DNA of 7,795 nucleotides from positions 1 to 7,795 of the forward strand of contig CAILXE010000445.1 in NCBI GenBank assembly GCA_903838095.1. The letters run 5' to 3'. This DNA is from an uncultured Chlorobiaceae bacterium (GTDB lineage: Bacteria > Bacteroidota > Chlorobiia > Chlorobiales > Chlorobiaceae). The notes beneath the pieces were generated by a model. It was not told the origin of the DNA. It worked only from the letters and a program-made list of their open reading frames with translations, and ran no database searches. Below, piece after piece: positions 5,600 to 7,795 of the stretch (positions are counted from its first letter, which is position 1; each line of letters starts with the position of its first letter). Made by a program: the position numbers and the translations under genes.

Positions 5600-6220
5600 A
5601 TGATCACTGACTACGAATGGCCTCTGTGGATTAATGCAAAACGGATCTGCGGTATTGACGAAGCGGGCAGGGGGCCCCTTGCCGGGCCGGTTGTGGCGGC
5701 TGCGGTTGTCTTTCCTCGTCGTTTCAGACCTGACGGCACGGTTCTTGAACTGCTGAATGATTCCAAGCAACTCACTGCGGGCGAGAGGAATATGCTGGCT
5801 CCTGCGATCAAAAAAGCAGCGGCATGCTGGGCAATCTCTGTGGTTGAACACGACATCATTGACAACATCAACATTCTTCAGGCGACTATGCTCGCCATGA
5901 ATGACGCCGTCATGTCATTACCGACAATTCCTGAACTGCTGCTTGTGGATGGAAACAGGTTTAAAACAGAGCTCTCCATTCCTTTTCAAACTATTGTCAA
6001 GGGTGACTCAAAGGTCTTTTCGATTGCGGCGGCATCAGTGCTGGCCAAAACGCACAGAGACGAGTTGATGGTGACGTATGGCGCACAATACCCGCACTAT
6101 GGTTTTGAACGCCATGCCGGCTATGCGACAAAAGCACATATTGAGGCGATAAGGCAATATGGCCGCTGCCCGATTCACCGTCTGAGCTTCAAGCTGCGGC
6201 AACTGGGCGAAAAACCATGA
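5600..6220 (+). CDS. rnhB: Ribonuclease HII
   Basis: RNase HII removes ribonucleotides misincorporated in DNA and degrades RNA in RNA-DNA hybrids, in the cytoplasm with Mg/Mn. The sequence opens with the hallmark [20 protein letters not shown] (18-37). The four acidic residues are in place: D20, E21, D117 (LLLVDGN) and D136 (VKGDSK). The family segments [10 protein letters not shown] (141-150) and [17 protein letters not shown] (164-180) also match. At 206 aa it is a normal full length. An in-frame TGA at 5573 limits the start, and the ATG at 5600 is the only good choice although no Shine-Dalgarno precedes it. It is divergent from the SUMF1-like gene and overlaps the next gene by the ATGA quartet, so the two are translationally coupled. 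Confidence 0.97.
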   Translation: MITDYEWPLWINAKRICGIDEAGRGPLAGPVVAAAVVFPRRFRPDGTVLELLNDSKQLTAGERNMLAPAIKKAAACWAISVVEHDIIDNINILQATMLAMNDAVMSLPTIPELLLVDGNRFKTELSIPFQTIVKGDSKVFSIAAASVLAKTHRDELMVTYGAQYPHYGFERHAGYATKAHIEAIRQYGRCPIHRLSFKLRQLGEKP

Positions 6221-6609
6221 AGCTTATCTACGATCCGCATCTGCTTGGATCAACAGGAGAGCAGATTGCTGCCGACTATCTGGTAATGGAAGGATACTGC
6301 ATCATTGAGCGCAATTACCGGTTTCATCGCAAGGAGATCGACATTATTGCCCTGTACCAGCAGACGCTCTGCTTCGTCGAAGTTAAAACACGCTTCTCGT
6401 CGGCTCATGGCCACCCTGCCGAGGCGGTAACGATTCATAAGCAGAGAGAAATCATCAAGGCCGCCCGCGCTTATCTTGCCTTATCCGGTCAGAATGATGC
6501 TGATTGCCGTTTTGATGTTCTTGCTATTGTGATCCATGACATGGAGGGAAACCGTGTCAACTCTTTTATTGTCGAACATTTCAGGGACGCCTTCTGGGCA
6601 GGCTCCTGA
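6217..6609 (+). CDS. yraN: YraN/UPF0102 family protein, nuclease-like fold
   Basis: The 130 aa protein has the UPF0102 signature: [20 protein letters not shown] (14-33), KEIDIIA (39-45), [10 protein letters not shown] (51-60), then [14 protein letters not shown] (66-79) and CRFDVLAIV (97-105). D42, E55 and K57 form the D...E-x-K arrangement of restriction-endonuclease-like folds. The family is often encoded beside rnhB, as here, and its exact role is not settled; a link to DNA or RNA repair or processing is inferred. The ATG overlaps the rnhB stop (ATGA), indicating coupled translation. No signal peptide or membrane segment is present. Confidence 0.95.
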   Translation: MKLIYDPHLLGSTGEQIAADYLVMEGYCIIERNYRFHRKEIDIIALYQQTLCFVEVKTRFSSAHGHPAEAVTIHKQREIIKAARAYLALSGQNDADCRFDVLAIVIHDMEGNRVNSFIVEHFRDAFWAGS

Positions 6610-6689
6610 ATGACAGAACACAAGCATAATAACTTCATTTTTGTTATCTTGCAGCACAAGTTTCATCTCACAAGTTACAACTGATCATT

Positions 6690-7795
6690 ATGCAGGAAGA
6701 CGATATCATCCTTACCTCTTTGACGCCCTCTATAGAATCGAGCTATGGCGCAACCAACATCCAGGTTCTTGATGGTATAGAACATGTCCGGATGCGCCCG
6801 GCAATGTATATTGGTGATATTCATAGCCGAGGGCTTCATCATCTGGTCTATGAAATTGTCGATAACTCTATCGATGAGACCCTTGGCGGCTTCAACGATT
6901 ATATTTTTGTCTCTTTGAATCCTGATGGATCGGTGACGGTTATCGATCACGGTCGTGGTATTCCTGTTGATATTCATCCGGAAAAGCAGAAATCAGCGCT
7001 TGAGCTGGTCATGACGGTTATCGGGGCCGGCGGCAAGTTCGACAAGGGCGCCTACAAGGTCTCCGGTGGTCTGCACGGTGTTGGCGCGTCGGTGGTCAAT
7101 GCGCTTTCGGAATGGTGCGAAGTTGAGGTGTACCGCGATGGTCAGGTCTATTTTCAGCGCTTTGAACGGGGAATCCCGCAGGGAGATGTCAAGTCTATTG
7201 GCTCATCAGACCAGCGTGGCACGAAAACAACCTTCATGCCCGATCATCTCATTTTCAAAACCACCGAATTCCGTAAAGATATTATTGTTGATCGCATGAG
7301 GGAGCTGGCCTTCCTTAATAAAGAGCTGCGCATTATTGTTCAGGATACTGACGGCTTTCAGGAGGTGTTTCACTACGAAGGCGGTATCAAGGAGTTTGTG
7401 CTCTTTACCGATCAGAACCGCATCAACCTGCTCAAGGAGCCTATCTATCTCTACGGTGAACGGGATACAACCATTGTTGAAATAGCGCTCCAGTATAATG
7501 ACTCCTATCAGGAAAACGTCTTCAGCTATGTCAACAACATCAATACCCATGAGGGCGGCACGCACGTTACCGGATTCCGCAAGGCACTGACAAGAACGCT
7601 CAATGCCTACGCTCAAAAGAATGATTTGCTGAAAAACCTGAAACTGGCCCTGACCGGCGATGATTTCAAGGAAGGTTTGACGGCGGTCATCTCGGTCAAG
7701 GTTGCTGAACCTCAGTTTGAAGGTCAGACCAAGACCAAGCTGGGCAACTCTGAAACTCAGTGCATTGTCGAAACGGTTGTCAATGAGCAGCTTGC
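6690..7795 (+). CDS. gyrB: DNA gyrase subunit B, N-terminal part (cut by window end)
   Basis: The first 368 codons of GyrB, the ATPase subunit that powers negative supercoiling with GyrA. The GHKL ATPase domain is complete: YEIVDNSIDE (54-63) with the catalytic and Mg-binding residues, DHGRGIPV (86-93), GAGGKFD (112-118) and the ATP lid GGLHGVGASVVNAL (126-139). The transducer follows, with FSYVNNINTHEGGTH (278-292) and QTKTKLGN (346-353), holding the ATP-contacting Gln and Lys. The Toprim and C-terminal regions lie beyond the window. GyrB fits better than ParE by recalled similarity, but the missing part would decide. The ATG at 6690 has no good ribosome site, 80 bases after yraN. The acidic leader (about 20 aa before YGATNIQVLDG) is typical in length. 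The spacer has only a weak AATAAC/GTTAT dyad (6628-6647). Confidence 0.95.
   Translation, partial: MQEDDIILTSLTPSIESSYGATNIQVLDGIEHVRMRPAMYIGDIHSRGLHHLVYEIVDNSIDETLGGFNDYIFVSLNPDGSVTVIDHGRGIPVDIHPEKQKSALELVMTVIGAGGKFDKGAYKVSGGLHGVGASVVNALSEWCEVEVYRDGQVYFQRFERGIPQGDVKSIGSSDQRGTKTTFMPDHLIFKTTEFRKDIIVDRMRELAFLNKELRIIVQDTDGFQEVFHYEGGIKEFVLFTDQNRINLLKEPIYLYGERDTTIVEIALQYNDSYQENVFSYVNNINTHEGGTHVTGFRKALTRTLNAYAQKNDLLKNLKLALTGDDFKEGLTAVISVKVAEPQFEGQTKTKLGNSETQCIVETVVNEQL

Noticed and set aside
1..7795. DGR template repeat or reverse transcriptase inside the window
   Set aside because: Intergenic regions were read on both strands for AAC/AAT-rich copies of the SUMF1 tails and for RT-sized ORFs; none was found.
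1..7795. CRISPR arrays, tRNA or rRNA genes, insertion sequences
   Set aside because: No regularly spaced repeats, cloverleaf-like segments, transposase motifs or paired terminal inverted repeats were seen.

Overview
The window looks like chromosomal DNA of moderate G+C from a green sulfur bacterium (Chlorobiaceae) or close relative. That guess rests on the rnhB-yraN-gyrB order, the style of the GyrB and RNase HII sequences and the SUMF1-type paralogs. It is inference from recall, not a search.

There are two parts. The right end (5600-7795, + strand) is housekeeping: ribonuclease HII (rnhB), overlapped by the YraN/UPF0102 nuclease-like gene, then the start of DNA gyrase subunit B (gyrB), cut by the window edge. 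The left edge holds the first 23 codons of a probable RNase E/G family gene on the - strand. Between them lies an accessory-looking stretch, mostly on the - strand. It holds two SUMF1/formylglycine-generating-enzyme-like genes (250-1104 and 4342-5364), a four-helix membrane protein directly upstream of the first (1126-1719), a short-chain dehydrogenase with replaced catalytic residues (2011-2754), a + strand DUF2461 protein (3033-3743) and a decayed - strand reading frame of unknown function (3812-4219).

The main point of interest is the SUMF1 pair. Both proteins keep the C-type-lectin-like fold but lack one of the two active-site cysteines of true formylglycine-generating enzymes. Their last 30 or so codons share a fixed scaffold (W-N, A, C-R, A, R, D, R, F-R) with variable codons between. 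Nearly all variable codons end in C or T, as expected if adenines of AAC/AAT template codons had been randomised by a diversity-generating retroelement (DGR). No reverse transcriptase or template repeat lies in the window, so this is a hypothesis that needs the flanking genome.

Both SUMF1 transcription units also start with a near-identical 31-bp element containing a possible promoter (TTGCSC, 17 bp, TAAATT). The second unit ends in a strong intrinsic terminator and the first in a weaker one. The membrane gene and the first SUMF1 gene are in the same frame, separated only by an amber codon and seven sense codons. The second SUMF1 protein carries its own membrane or signal segment. Both therefore look like membrane-associated display proteins, one encoded as one gene and the other as two.
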